64,000 nt of DNA from Hofstenia miamia (GCA_004352715.1 SCFE01000110.1:375063-439062); one strand, 5' to 3'; shown: positions 1-12,412, numbered from the stretch's first letter. Translations and numbers: made by a program. Notes: generated from the sequence alone by a model not told the origin.

Positions 1-77
1 ACCGACTTTGATTATGTTCTTTTTTATAATAGTTAATTCGATTTGTATTATTTAATGTGTAAAAATGTAATTTTTAG

Positions 78-163
78 CCACCCTTCACGTTGGAGATGAA
101 ATTAAGGAAATCAATGGCGTTAGCGTAGCAAACCAGTCAGTAGAAACTCTGCAAGAAATGCTA
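78..163 (+). CDS. CASK: CASK exon: PDZ domain, second half
   Basis: The acceptor is TTTTTAG before 78 and the donor is GTAAGT at 164. The exon encodes [18 protein letters not shown] followed by SVETLQEML, the PDZ segment from strand beta-D into helix alpha-B. It enters in phase 1 (the first two bases complete a codon) and ends on a whole codon. Confidence 0.95.
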
Positions 164-3100
164 GTAAGTATTGTAGCCAAAAATGGAAACAACCCGTTAT
201 TTTTTTAGTTTACTTGCTTTTAATTTTTGGACCATGCAAAACACTAATACTGGACAAGACAATAATAAGAAAATATTCAGTAGACAGTAGACTAAAAATC
301 TTCTAGTTTTCGAAGCATTTCATTTTGAGTTTTGTGAAAAACAATGCTTGGTTGTTGCACTTTGCCTATTGTTTGGTTTGCTAAGACTAGGCTCATGACC
401 GGTTTAAGGGTGGCCTTTTAAACTTGAACTAAACTGTGAATCAATGCTTACTTAACTTGCTTACATTTTTAATTATCAAATATTTGTCATAAAACACAAA
501 AACAAAAATTGAAAATATAGAATCACATTCAGTTGAAATTGCATAAATGTAAATTGCATCTATTTAATGTTTGGTAACGTATGGTAATTTTCAAATTTTA
601 TTGCATTCTTCAAGATTTATCCATCTTATTCTTGATTCTATATAATTTAGATCTAATTTGGCTGTTATAATGGATTTATATATTTTTAATTTCAACATTA
701 GAGCTAAAATGGATTTTCTTAATTTTGTGTACTATGCATTTTTTTGCTGATTTTCTCATTTAAATATTCGAATTTGTGTGTATTTGACTGGAATGCCCTT
801 ATAGTTCTTCAAACGTTTTTAAAATTTTGGATGTAATATGAAGTTAACTTTATGTAAATTTATAATAAAACGTTTTTAGTAGAGTTGCTTGACCGAGTCT
901 GTAAAAATCATGTAACTGCCTTTACCCAGTTAAATATCCAACTGACACAGATAGATATCCGTATAGAACTTTTACATATCTCAATAAGGTATTTAATTTT
1001 CCATGCTTTCGAATAAGAATTTTTAATCAACATCAGACCTGGTTTTTACATGGATCTATTGTGAAATTCTATTTTCATCCAAACACATGATATGCAAGTG
1101 TAGCATTTGGAAAATCATACTGCATTGGAAAATAAGTTTTTCTAGTTCAATAGGTAATCAAAGTTGCATCATCAATATGGTGGAAGCAGTGTTCGAACCG
1201 GGCCGTGCTCGTGCCGCATTAAAATACGTATAGAAAATTTTGTTATTTTGAATTTCTAAATCTATTAATTTGCATATTAAAATCATCGAAAGCTTTTGTT
1301 TCTAGAACAATTAAAGTATTAAAAATATTTGTGCCCAAAAACATTTCATTCCTTGGATTTAATCTAAGATGCCTTCTTCATTCATTGAAAAATTAATGAT
1401 TTTCGTGCCGTGCCTGACTCGTGCTTAAATTTTTTTAAATTTCGTGCAGTGTCGTGCTCGGGCCCCACTACTATGTACTTTCGTGCCGTGCTTGTGCCGA
1501 AAAATCAAGACACGGTTCCAAAAGTGAGGGGAAGATCAGTTTTATTATTAAACTTATCTAATGGTTGTTGTAATCATTACTGCAACTCTTTCTGCAACCT
1601 GAGCGATTGATTTATCAATATTGGTCTATTTGGAAATTTGAGTTTCTTATTCGAAACTATAAAAGTCTTTTTCGTATATCTATCTCTTAGTCGGATATTT
1701 TAGAATTCATCTACTGTAGATTAGGGTACTGTGGAACCATTCAGTCTCATAGAACGGGGACTTTTGGCTAGAATAGAAGTTATGGCGTGGGACTGAGTCT
1801 AATAATATCCTGATCCCTACTGTAGATCTGGAGTATTGTATTTAACGGAATACAATATTTTGTTTTGTGCTTTCATATTAATCCAAAATAAACGTTTTGT
1901 GCTTGCGTTATTATGCTTGTGATTTTTGCCTAAGATTTTGATGATTTATTTTTTTAACTTTTTAGAATCATTTGCGTGGAAGAATCACTTTTAAAATCAA
2001 GCCGAGTTTGCAATCTGTTCCACGTCCATGTGAGGTTAGTTTTCTATTGTTTAGTCATATATTTCATTCTGTTTCAGATGTATCGAGAGGACGTATGTAT
2101 GCTTTTTTGAATGCAAGATAATTGTGAATTTAGGATGACAAATGACATGTTTTGCTGTTTTACAAATATTGCTGAAAGGGACACATTGAATATGTTTTAA
2201 TCTTGTCATACAACTTCAATTGTTTAGTTTTTCTAAAAAAATGTTTTTGAATCACCAGTCATTTGTATTAGTTTTTTCTGAATTCACAATCATCTTTTAT
2301 TTGAAGCTTAAATTTTGATTAAATAACTCTTATAAATGACTTTTTATATAATCTCTTTTAACTTAACCTTGATTGATTTTGTCGGAAATATTTTTACTAT
2401 AACTTAAACTTGATAATTGCTAGTGTGCAAAATAAATTTTCGCTTTTTTCATTTTGAATTAATTCTACATGTTCCCAATCTATTTAACTCGTTCTCCCTA
2501 TTTTAAAAGATTCTTTCAGATGTCTACATAACTATAGTATATTAACTTGCTTACTCAATTCCTTGTTTGCAATCTCTTATTTTTGTGTTGAAATGCGTGA
2601 GAGGTGTTTTTGTTAGTTCCAATTCAATCGCAAGGCCGGCTACTTTTTGAACGATTAATTTATTAGTGGACCACTGGCCAAGTATTATTTATAGGGTCGT
2701 CCGGTGCCTAGTTGTGATAAATCTGATTTCTATTCGCCAATATTGGAGTGTTTGGTTTTTGCTCTTTGTTTATTTTAATTATACGATTAGAGCTATGACT
2801 CTATGTTTAGCTGTTTGTTCGTGCTATGTTCGATTACGATCCGAGTCGTGACGATTTGATTCCTTGCGAACAGGCGGGAATATCATTTCGTTGTGGGGAC
2901 ATCCTTCAGGTGATAAGCAAAGATGACGATCACTACTGGCAGGCACGTCGGCACAATGATCCATTAACGGCACCTGCTGGCTTAATACCGTCCACCGAAC
3001 TTCAAGAATGGTATTTCCCTAGATTATTTCATTATTGGGTTCATTCTGTTCTACAATATTATCACACATGTTTTTACCTTGCCACAAACTCATGCTGATT

Positions 3101-6100
3101 GTCAGGCTTAATGATAAGAAGCAATCTTCCTTCTTTATAGTCTTTAGAAACTTTTCTTTGCCTTTAAAAATAGCAATATGAGCAGTTGTCTATACTACAA
3201 TTAATTTGTGGTAGCCTCCATTTTAACAGTATAAAAAATATTTGCATATTTTTATTAAATCTTCCGTCGTAAATTTTTAGAGCGAAAATATTTAGAGTTG
3301 ATTAAGTAATCGCTTTGCTCTGTTTATTCGTGGAACTTCAGTGTAAATTTCCTTGATAAAAGATGTAGATTACTTTACCGTTGACGTCATTGGATTAGGT
3401 CTAATAAACTACTCCAAAATAGTTAATGAAATATGCTGTCTTTATAAGAAATTGATACTTAATTTGAGTTAGTTCCTTTTAAAAGTATCTTTTATATTTA
3501 AATATATATAATATAATATTTTTATGTCTGTTGCTCTAAATATGGACCACATACGTAAAATACCATTATGCTGTACAATCATCTTCTGTAATCGTTGAAG
3601 AATTGTCTCTTAATGCAATTATAACCAGTTGTTGGTTAGTAACCAAGTATACTTGCAATTTTGTCATCATTTTGACATAAATTACACGCTCTAACGCCTA
3701 AACTATTTTCGTCGTGATTTTTATCAGTATAAAAGGTTTGATAATGAATTCCGATTGTTCGCCTACACCTCTTAAATCTATTTAATGATGTTAAATGTTA
3801 CACCAAGCATCGCGTAGCGAACATTCTTTTACAGCGAATCTATTTCTGACGTTACTTCAACTCGATTTCCCTTAAACTGCGTTGGAGCACACCTTACTTA
3901 ATGTAGAAAAACCTTTTAATACACCGCTCAATGAGTTTAATGCATTATACACGCGTACAACTTTTCGATTCATTATTTTTCTTTATCAATTTTTCTACAT
4001 TGCAATTTAAATTCTATCTGCATTGAAGTTATGAGTAAGGTTATCTTTAGAATATTTTTTTCAATGTGATTTCGTCCTTTTCGTGTAATATAATTTAATC
4101 ATGTATTGATTTTAGTGTAGCTATTTGAGGACAATTTGTTTTATCTTCTTAAATATAATGTTATAGAGGATGGTAATTTAGTTTTAAAAAATTCCGGGGG
4201 TTACCATAGGAAAAGGTCATTATTTTAATTTTGTTCTTAAAAATATGTTGAGCATGATGATCATTTTCTATAGTGTTGAGAATGATTTCCATTTCCATAA
4301 TCTGGACTTTTGCATCCTGCCTGTAAATCTTATACATAATTACATTTCGGATTTAGTGAAAGTTCGTTGTCGCAAACGTTTTAGTCGCTTAACTAACACA
4401 ATGGATAAAATCTAATTCGTTATTGGAATGGTTAAATTGATGTATGTTTAATGATTTTCATCCAATCATTCTCATTAGATTTGATCTTGTGTTAACTGTT
4501 TCTAAACATAGAAATACATAACTATAGATTTTTGCAATGTATTTACTGAGTTATGCGCATTGTTCAATATGTGGAATATACGTTATTGTCATGCATTATT
4601 GTAGGAGAATGTCATCGCTTGCAAAGGAACGAAACAGAAAAGAAAGAAATCCCACATGTGGTTGGTTTGGGAAAAAGAAGAAGTATAAAGACAAATATGC
4701 TGCTAAGATGTCGGGAGGTATGCATAGACATATGTTTAAAACCAGTTAAAAAAAACTTTTAACCCCTCCTTAGAAATAGTAAAGCCGTTGTGCGGTAATC
4801 TATTTCAATTGTTGTGGGAACAAGTTGAGCGTGAAGCTAACATAATTGAAATGCATTTGTCTTACGGCCGCATCAATCAATTGTTTGCATTTGATATTGA
4901 TTATTTGTTATGACTTCTTGATTCACTTCTTGTTCATTTTAATGAAATATCAGATGTGTCTATTTTTCAGATTAAATGCTTCTAGAGTGATTAGCTTGTT
5001 TGAGCTATTTAAATACCAAACAATCAATGTCGCATAGTCACGATGAGATTCATAGAAGTCAATATGCTGCATATTTAAAAATTTATTCTAAATAATTGCT
5101 CTTCTTTATTATCAGATTCAATGACAAACTTTACCCTACATTATCAAACAATCATATCTTATACTACAACTGCATTCACAAAACTCTTCAAATTCTTAGG
5201 TTTTTTATTACACATGTTTTCAAATAGTGTACATTACAACAGATGCAATATCATTAACCCTAAATAATTTAATAATATCATTTGAAACTTCAACTTATAT
5301 ATTCGAAATTACTTTTGTACTGGGCTTTCGCCGGGTCTAAAACTGTGCTCAGCGGACAAATCTTTTCTTATTTTTGATAAAAGGGAATGGGTATTACTGA
5401 CGAGCAGCGCATTTTAGAGATCTCCAAATGGCAAACCGCAACAGTAATTTGTTTCTAGAGATATTGCCATAGTGTTTGCAAATAAATTGTCCCTTGCGTT
5501 TTTAGGATATATTATTGGGGCAAACAAGCAAAGTATGGTTGAATTTAGAATTAGATACTGTCCACACATAGTTGACCAAACAAGTATATTTATAAGAATT
5601 TTTATCCAATACACACATTTTTCTAGGTATTATGTATGTGAATTTGCATTTATCTTTTTTTGTAAGATTTTTTTACACGATTCTTAGAAAATGTTAGAAA
5701 TTACTTTTTACTGAATATTCAAATTTGCTGTTTTTATTGATTTTGACAAATTTAAACTGTATTTTTACCCATTCAAAAAATATAATGCCCTTAACTTTCA
5801 TTCAATTGAAAATTAAGCATGAAAAGGTTATCGAATCAAAGTCATATTTTCATAGTTCTTGGTCAAAAATAAAGCCTTTGAAATACTATTCAGTGTTTGT
5901 TTGAATATCTTGCATTCGTATCATTTTAATTGTCGTAATATTGAAAAAATATTCTAAATTCGAATCAAGACTTGATTCAGATGCAATTTTTTGATTCTAT
6001 CTTTTATTCAAAACTAAGAAATTGAACAGTGAATGTATCTGAAACAAGTTACAAAATTTAATGCAATTTCATGTTTGGGCAAATGCACACGTAACTCATG

Positions 6101-9100
6101 CTGCGCATACATTTTTGAAATATTCCAATTGCTTAAACTTATTATAGTGTTTGAAACGAATGCATTTTTCTTGTTTTTTATAGAAAACATCGTTTCCCTA
6201 TATAAGATTACATGTTATAAATAAATTTATCGTATGAATTTTATAGGGTATATTTATCAGGCTCAGTATGCCGCCCATCATATTAAGAAAGCCTAGACAA
6301 ATCATTGCTACGTTGAGAGCCAAACGCACACACTTGTATTTCTTTATCAATAGTTTAACTACTTTTTAAATAGTGTACTGTATATAAAAAATATCATGTT
6401 TCTTTTTAAATATAGCACCTATTTTGCATATGCATAGATAATGTAAAGTAGTGCTGTTGCACGATTTAGTGTATAGATTACTAGATAACAGCTGAAATAT
6501 AAACGAAATTTATTCGATGTTGCGTTTCTAATACGCTTATTTTTAGTTTTAGTTGTTAATTATACCATTTTTATTTTTTAATTTTGATCGTGTGTATTTT
6601 GTCAGACTTTGCAGACTATTTCGATAGTGAAAAGCCTAGCATTGTGCTGAAAATTGTGTTTAATTTGTACTAAAAATTTACAAAGTATTTAATGTTTGTA
6701 ATGCTTATTTAGATGTAGCTACATATGAAGAGGTGGTACTATTGCCAAATTTTCATCGGAAAACCCTAGTTTTGCTAGGCGCTCATGGTGTTGGTCGTCG
6801 GCATATTAAAAACAGCTTGATAAGTACCCACCCTGACAAATTTGCTTATCCTATACCTCGTAAGTCTACAATTTTAATGACGATAACATAAATTTAAAGA
6901 TCTACTTTTTTTAGTTTTGTAATATAGATCCTAATCGATTTTACAAGATAGAAGTTTAATAATGCAGGGTTTTCATAAAGTCTCTTTGCAGGGAAAAGTA
7001 AGAAAATAACTCCGAAAATATATATATTAATAATTGCAATACAAAAACTTATGGGTATAAAATAAATGTTAGTTTCGACATTGTATTTGTAATGGTGGTT
7101 AGACTTTTTTCCTCTTTGTTGCAAACAAACATTTACCAGTTGAAGTTTATTGGCAAACACAGAACATAATGTTTCAGTTTTAATGGATTGGATGTAATTC
7201 TTTATCTTCAATTTTAATTCGTCAATAGTTATGGGATTGTTCTTATAAATGAATATAAGGGGAATTCTTTCCTAGCTACTTTATTTGACTGGCCTAGGCT
7301 TATTCCACTTTGTTGCGATAACTTTTTCAATTATTTAGATCGGCTTCTCAGTAGATCTCTTTTAACTTTTCCTCAATTAGAATGGAAGGTCTACCACTTT
7401 GCGCAGCATCCATAATAGACAACGTTTCTCGAAATTTAGATGTTAAATCTCTGACGGTATCATGTTGAAGCACTTCTCTCAGGAAATCGTCTCTGAAATT
7501 CTTCTTTCATTGATTGTGTATATTTGTCGTTATTTTGAAACACAAATTCTATCAAAAGATTCTTTCTTTGATGGAGTGCATATTTAGTCCTATTAAAGTA
7601 ACAACAGAGGATAATGAGCGCACGCCAAACGTAAACTATTAAATACTGCCTGTCCGTCGATGATTCTGATGATGAGTGATTCCCTATACATAATTGATTT
7701 AGTTCTTTTCCAATTCTATTGCGGAGAGACTTTATGAACACCCTGTAGTTCATAATCATTAGAGATTATTTTAAATAGTTAGCTTTACTTTTTATATCAT
7801 CTGCAAATATGGTGTTAATTTCAATAACATGTTGCTATTCATTAAGAGGAAAGAAATATAGTATGTCACTATTTTTGTTAGCTATAGATCACCACAAATT
7901 TCGTTTCGGTTTTCTGGGTACTTCATTTGTTAGCTTAAATCAACGTTGTTAACAAGGATAAGATCAAGAATATATCCAAATTCGTGTGTGAAAGTTTACG
8001 ACTTGTTCTAAATGAAATTCTTCTATCTTCTTTAATTTGTTGAAAACACTGAATAATACTGTTGGTAAATTAGGAAATTTCTTTCGTCTATTCATAGCCA
8101 AGGCTACATTGATTTCTTAAAATCAAAATGTATGTCTAGTCATGCATGTATTAATTCTGTTAACTTCAATGTGAAATACATGTATGTATGTATGTATATA
8201 TATATATATATTAAAGCCTTGCCTGCTAAAAACTATTAAAGCTAATATATTTAATGCCACACTTTGTATTTAATTTCATTTTTGCATTCAATTTTGCGCT
8301 TTTACTAGTAATATTTTTATAAATTTGTTTAGATACTTCTCGAAAACCTCGTCGTGATGAAACCGACGGAAAGAATTACTTTTTTGTTTCACATGATCAG
8401 ATGATGGCTGACATTGCTGCTAATGAATATCTCGAATATGGTACTCATGAAGACGCTATGTACGGGACCAAACTAGAAACTATTCGTTGCATACACGCCA
8501 TTGATCTTATTGCTATTCTTGATGTAGAACCCCAAGTACGTCTAATTTAATGCAGTTTAAACAATTCTATTTTTATTTTGTGTTTCTCTCTTATTATGGC
8601 TCCCAACTCTGTACATAGACTGTTTACCCATGATCAGATCTATTGGCCAACCAGATCATTCTATTTAGAACACTAACAGCCATTAACTTTAAGAAATCGG
8701 GCCTGTTATTTTGCGAACTTCTGATTGATTAGACTTTTGTGTCACCGTGCAAGACCACTTGCAATTTTTCTAATGCATTGTAGTAATTTTGTTATTTATT
8801 ATGCTGAACATTATTTCTTTAGGCACTAAAGGTTCTACGTTGCGCAGAGTTCGCGCCATTTGTTGTATTTATTGCTGCTCCATCAATCGTAGTGGAACCT
8901 CATCAACCAAATGTAAGTATTTATAATGCTTAGTAACTATAAAATCTATTTTATTTTTTCCATTTTGATTTTTATTAAATTGTCATTTTCTAAAGTTTAC
9001 TTTAAGAACACGTTCTTTTGTAGTAGAGATTAAGTTGGTGCGATAATTCCGCGGTATCCCGTAGTAGCGATTTATACAGTTGCGGTGGTTAACGGTAGAA

Positions 9101-11182
9101 TTAAAACAACTGGCGGTGGCAAAAAAGTATACAGATAATGGGTTTTGTCTTAAGATTTAAAATCTTTAAGTATTTCTCAAAAAACTGTTCCTAAAGCAAA
9201 ACGAAGAGATTTCACATACAAATTATTAAAAGTCATTCATACATATTTCTTGGAAAATTGGATACTAACCTAATAAAATTGAACGAAATGATAAAATACC
9301 TAAGAAATGGTCTCTAATCTTTTCTACGAATGATCCATAACCCAAAAAAATCATTTAGAAATATCTATCTTTTCTTACGAAGACAAAAATCGCCATTGAT
9401 GCGGTATGCAGTGGTAGAATGTCATTTATTGCGGTGGTTTGCGGTAAAAAACGGGCATTGCGGTGAAGTTTTTTTTCTCTAAGGTAGAAATAATTTTACA
9501 AAGCCTGTACCGCGCTCCTCTCTATTTTATAGCTTGAGATTGTGCCCTATATATTACAGCAAGGGCAGATCTAGACATGTAAGCTGCACCAATTAGAATC
9601 ATCGAATGATCAAGTAGCTTACATTCCCAGTGTCTCTATGCCGTTTGAAAACTGTTTACCGAACTTATTTTAACTTCATACTATCACTTAATAGGAGATT
9701 TTGTTAAGCGCTAGTTGCGCTTTTCAGAAATCAACAAAATCGATTGCATGCCGTGTGTATAAGTGGTAGTGTAAAACAGAGATTATTTTGTCAGTAGGAG
9801 ATTTCGGCCTATACCCGAGTATATGCGGCATATCGATCCCCAAAATGATGGGTTCGTGGATTTCTGAGTTTAAATTTTTTATGAACTTAGTGTTATTACT
9901 GTGTACACCTGACCACAAGTCAGACTACAGACTTTCTATGATCAACATTTTATTTCAGAATTTTCTTTGAAATTTTATGTAATGACTAAATTAAATTTAG
10001 ATGAAATTACACTTTTATCTCCAGACTATTTACAGAATTAACCCTTAATTTGATCACGTTTTAACGTATTTAATTTAATAAGATTTCGATAACCACAGCT
10101 CTTTGAATTTCATAGACAAGTTGTGCTGTAGGTGCGCAGTGTTCATTCGCTTCATGTAAAATGCAATACTTTACCTATCATTTTGAACTTTAGTATATCT
10201 AAATTTTAACCGAATATATAAATGAATAAATTTTTTACAAAACGGGACGGTGCTTAAACATGCATCCATTTATTTAATTGTAGAAGATTTGATATTAACA
10301 AATGTTTTTATGAAGAAATTATATCATGGCTTTGATATAAATTTGAAAGTAAAAATAATCTTGTATATCCTTTGTATATTTGGTTTAAATAAATCAATGC
10401 TCCATTCCAATGTCACGTTCATTTGTTGTAATTTAAGTTATCATTTTTTTAAATTGATATTTCTGAGAGCTAATTGTACTAAGCAGCTAAAGAAGACAAT
10501 TTGATAACACGGTTGTTCACATGCATATTGGAACCTTTCATCAGATGCCTTTTGCATGTTTATCTCAAACATTTACAGTGGTTTTTTCTTGTCATGTTAA
10601 TGTACAGTTTCATTGGCATTTTATAATATATACTAACCGTAGATATAAGATTTGCATTTGTATTTCAATTTTCGCTTCCCATTGTAGGTTTTGTGAGTGT
10701 TGTTGAAAAATTGAATTGTTGCCAGATTCAATTAATAATAAATAATTGAATGGATATTGACCAACATTACTTGGTGGGATTTTTTAGTCCAATGAGATTT
10801 CTGAACATAACAGAGGTTAATGTATAGTTAAGCTCCACTTTCCCTAACCATCTTTGTTCTCAGTATATACTATTTAATGAAATTTAAGCATTTCGATCAG
10901 TTTCCGTTTGTAGAGAACCAAAGGGCTAAAAGAAAATTCGATATATTTATTAAATCATTGGTATTATAGAAATTTTACATCGATTTTATTGATATTTCTG
11001 TTTAGCATAGCAGCCTTGATCGCTTGATAAAAGAGTCGGACATGTTAGCTAAGGCTTACGGTCATCTGTTTGATTGCGTCATTCGCAACAACGACATTGA
11101 TGAAACCATACGAACTCTGGAGCGTGCAATCGATGAAGTGAACTCCACTCCGCAGTGGGTGCCTGTCTCTTGGGTTTACTAA
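78..11182 (+). CDS. CASK: CASK (LIN-2/CAKI) MAGUK scaffold, 3' half in eight exons
   Basis: Spliced from exons 78-163, 1966-2034, 2811-3010, 4605-4717, 6713-6859, 8333-8535, 8823-8912 and 11006-11182. All have AG acceptors and GT donors, and phases agree throughout. The product reads, in order, the C-terminal half of a PDZ domain, an SH3 domain, a basic HOOK-like linker ([12 protein letters not shown]), a guanylate-kinase-like domain ([41 protein letters not shown]) and the C-terminus [11 protein letters not shown]. These strings are close to fly and human CASK. CASK is a submembrane scaffold at synapses and epithelial junctions; its PDZ binds neurexin and syndecan tails, and its GK-like domain binds proteins rather than acting as an efficient nucleotide kinase. 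The N-terminal CaM-kinase-like and L27 domains must lie upstream of the window. A PALS/MPP paralogue is less likely because the GK and HOOK strings are CASK-specific. Confidence 0.95.
164..1965 (+). other. CASK intron; no gene, one MITE
   Basis: AT-rich intron with a consensus GTAAGT donor and TTTTTAG acceptor. The only structured part is the GC-richer insertion at 1187-1526. The ORF at 1410-1610 lies in that insertion and in intron sequence and has no coding character. Confidence 0.85.
1187..1526. mobile_element. Short inverted-repeat element (hAT-like MITE) in a CASK intron
   Basis: The left end CAGTGTTCGAACCG mirrors the right end CGGTTCCAAAAGTG with a few mismatches. Flanking octamers ggtggaag (1179-1186) and aggggaag (1527-1534) agree at 6 of 8 positions, as expected for an old 8-bp hAT target duplication. 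The interior repeats GTGCCGTGC-type words near both ends and is far GC-richer than the intron. There is no coding capacity. Family assignment rests only on end form and duplication length. Confidence 0.5.
1966..2034 (+). CDS. CASK: CASK exon: end of PDZ
   Basis: Encodes [18 protein letters not shown] then PRPCE: the last PDZ strand (RITFKI) and the start of the PDZ-SH3 linker. It is 23 whole codons. The CE ending joins directly to LFVRAMFDY in the next exon, matching the short fly-type linker rather than the longer vertebrate one. Confidence 0.93.
2035..2810 (+). other. CASK intron, no feature seen
   Basis: AT-rich intron with donor GTTAGT and acceptor TATGTTTAG. The ORF at 2666-2851 only reads into the next exon out of frame. 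Confidence 0.85.
2811..3010 (+). CDS. CASK: CASK exon: SH3 domain
   Basis: Encodes the SH3 core from [19 protein letters not shown] through [18 protein letters not shown] to [11 protein letters not shown]. The ALYDY-equivalent motif is AMFDY and the exon ends two bases into the Trp codon of LQEW. The donor is GTATTT, a weaker site. Reading past it gives a frame open to 3098 that is intron, not protein. Confidence 0.95.
3011..4604 (+). other. CASK intron, no feature seen
   Basis: AT-rich intron with no repeat or coding signal that I can support. Confidence 0.8.
4605..4717 (+). CDS. CASK: CASK exon: HOOK-like basic linker
   Basis: After the acceptor ATTGTAG the exon completes the Trp codon and reads [20 protein letters not shown] then [18 protein letters not shown]. 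This is the basic segment between SH3 and GK that resembles the protein 4.1-binding HOOK region. The donor is taken as GTATGC at 4718, leaving phase 1. Compared with fly and human CASK, about nine residues are missing before VATYEEVV. Confidence 0.88.
4718..6712 (+). other. CASK intron, with a possible alternative terminal exon
   Basis: AT-rich. The only coding-like piece is 6247-6296, listed separately. Short ORFs on both strands (4846-5037, 5414-5687, 6033-6224) have no recognisable content. Confidence 0.8.
6247..6296 (+). other. Candidate alternative 3' exon of CASK
   Basis: An acceptor-like ATTTTATAG is followed by a phase-compatible frame: spliced to the exon ending at 4717 it gives [16 protein letters not shown] and a TAG. 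The stretch is visibly GC-richer than its surroundings. It would make a CASK form lacking the GK domain. Chance is a serious alternative for only 15 codons. Confidence 0.2.
6713..6859 (+). CDS. CASK: CASK exon: start of guanylate-kinase-like domain
   Basis: Encodes [20 protein letters not shown], then the P-loop-equivalent [18 protein letters not shown] and [11 protein letters not shown]. It ends one base into the His codon of the PHTxRP motif, with donor GTAAGT. The [12 protein letters not shown] string is the CASK signature. Confidence 0.96.
6860..8332 (+). other. CASK intron; no host gene, one transposase remnant
   Basis: AT-rich. It contains the minus-strand HTH fragment near 7339-7760 and a short ATGT/TA microsatellite at about 8180-8210. 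Confidence 0.8.
7339..7760 (-). pseudogene. Remnant of a transposase-type helix-turn-helix domain
   Basis: The minus strand reads [20 protein letters not shown] and then, after a one-base frame change near 7460, [20 protein letters not shown] followed by AQSGRPSIL and a stop. The pattern QRRFP...DTV..L..KFRETGSV...RSGRPS is that of the N-terminal HTH (DUF4817-like) of mariner-type transposase genes in invertebrates. No catalytic domain is seen, so this is a fossil fragment inside a CASK intron. Confidence 0.45.
8333..8535 (+). CDS. CASK: CASK exon: GK-like core
   Basis: Encodes [40 protein letters not shown] and [12 protein letters not shown] through AILDVEPQ. These are the GMP-binding-like and LID regions of MAGUK GK domains. 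Donor GTACGT; ends on a whole codon. Confidence 0.96.
8823..8912 (+). CDS. CASK: CASK exon: GK-like domain, later part
   Basis: Thirty whole codons: [20 protein letters not shown] then [10 protein letters not shown]. Donor GTAAGT. The IAAP motif is the conserved GK core strand; the following variable loop differs from fly and human. Confidence 0.95.
8913..11005 (+). other. Last CASK intron; no host gene, one MITE
   Basis: AT-rich. The only supported feature is the hAT-like MITE at 9024-9524. ORFs at 9724-9970, 10250-10504 and 10521-10706 have no recognisable content. Confidence 0.8.
9024..9524 (-). mobile_element. hAT-like MITE, copy A, in the last CASK intron
   Basis: Ends TAGAGATTAAGTTGGTGCG and (reverse strand) TAGAGAGGAGCGCGGTACAG form inverted repeats. 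Flanking octamers ttttgtag (9016-9023) and ttttatag (9525-9532) agree at 7 of 8 positions. The interior, rich in GCGGTGG words, matches the element at 21517-21832 in the opposite orientation, including a shared block around ATGGCGATTTTT and TATGGATCATT. No ORF. An 8-bp duplication with TAGAG-type ends fits the hAT superfamily. Confidence 0.7.
11006..11182 (+). CDS. CASK: CASK terminal exon with stop
   Basis: Encodes [39 protein letters not shown] and [19 protein letters not shown] followed by TAA at 11180-11182. The [10 protein letters not shown] ending is the invariant CASK C-terminus. The minus-strand ORF over this exon is a shadow. Confidence 0.96.
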   Translation, partial: HSSLDRLIKESDMLAKAYGHLFDCVIRNNDIDETIRTLERAIDEVNSTPQWVPVSWVY

Positions 11183-12412
11183 GAGAGCGCTTCCTCTATT
11201 CGCCTCAACACTTGCACATTTTATACATGCTAATAATGTATTCACATTCAGCTTTATTGTTTAAATTTATATGTGGCTTCAGTTATGCTATCACTTGCTA
11301 TTCATCAGCAGCTCAAGTGTAATGCTACACTCTAACTTACGCTAAAGACCCACCCTAAGTCTTTGGTTATTTCTAATATTTACATTTATCAGTGTGGAAG
11401 CAGCTGTCTTTTCATTGAATGCTTCCGATCTCATTGATTAAGTTTAGCTGATTCAGCCATTTGATTCATTTGACAAACTAAATATGCAGTATTTGGGTTT
11501 AGTATTTTTAACGATTCTCTTATTTAAGCAAATAGTGCAGTTACGCGTCTCGAATTTTTTCTCTTCGATCAGTTAACCACTGTGAGGCAATTGTCCTAGT
11601 GCATGTCGCTTGCATGGTAGTGGAACTAGTCTGGTGTTTGCTTTGCAGTATCACTTACTTTCGAGATTAAAGTTCTACCATATTTGTACTTCCTCTATGT
11701 ATCTTTTAAAGTTTTTGTAATTGCAGATTAAGAATTTTGTAATTTTGGATTTAGTGTAATTAGAATTTTTAAATATATGATTTTGTAATTAAAGAGATTT
11801 ATTTCGACTTTTTATCACGCATCAGACATTGTTGCCTGTAAAATTTCAATAATGTATTTCTCCGTGCCCTTTAGCCTAATATTAAACAATTTGCCGCGGT
11901 TTTATTCAGTAGACTACATGCAATGTAGATATAATCTAGGTATAATTTTTAAAATGGGAGATGTATATTAATCTGCTCAAACATTTTTCAAAATCGAAAT
12001 TTTCTGTATTATAGTAATTTCGATGTATAGTACTATTCTAAACGTCTATAAGTGTTAATGTTTTTTAGGCTCTAGACTCTAAAAATTTCGTTTGCCGCAA
12101 ACATTGATCTCAAGAAAAATTTATTAAATGTGATTCCGGCTTACAGGATAAAAAATATAATTTAAATGTATAATCTTTATAAAAATTCAGCACAACTTGA
12201 ATTATCGGTGTTATTTAGGAAAGTAACAAATCGAATAAAAATGTTTTCAAAATGTATTAATGGCTGAAATTTATATTAACTCACCTATGTGGGAATTTTT
12301 TTGAGATACTTTAACACAATCTTAGTAAAAATTGGTCTTTGAGTAAATGCATAAGCAATATATTTTTAATCCTAAATGCCATCAAATTTCAAATCCATGC
12401 ATTTTGAAAGCG
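11183..12412 (+). other. CASK 3' UTR and downstream sequence
   Basis: AT-rich with no coding signal. Candidate polyadenylation signals are ATTAAA at 11788-11793 and AATAAA at 12234-12239; the true end cannot be chosen from sequence alone. The region stops at the 5' boundary of a truncated LINE. Confidence 0.6.

Noticed and set aside
1190-1200. GTTCGAACC, resembling a tRNA B-box on the reverse strand
   Set aside because: No A-box or cloverleaf around it; it is part of a MITE terminal repeat.
11045-11245. Minus-strand 66-residue ORF
   Set aside because: Shadow of the CASK terminal exon, which has strong protein similarity on the plus strand.
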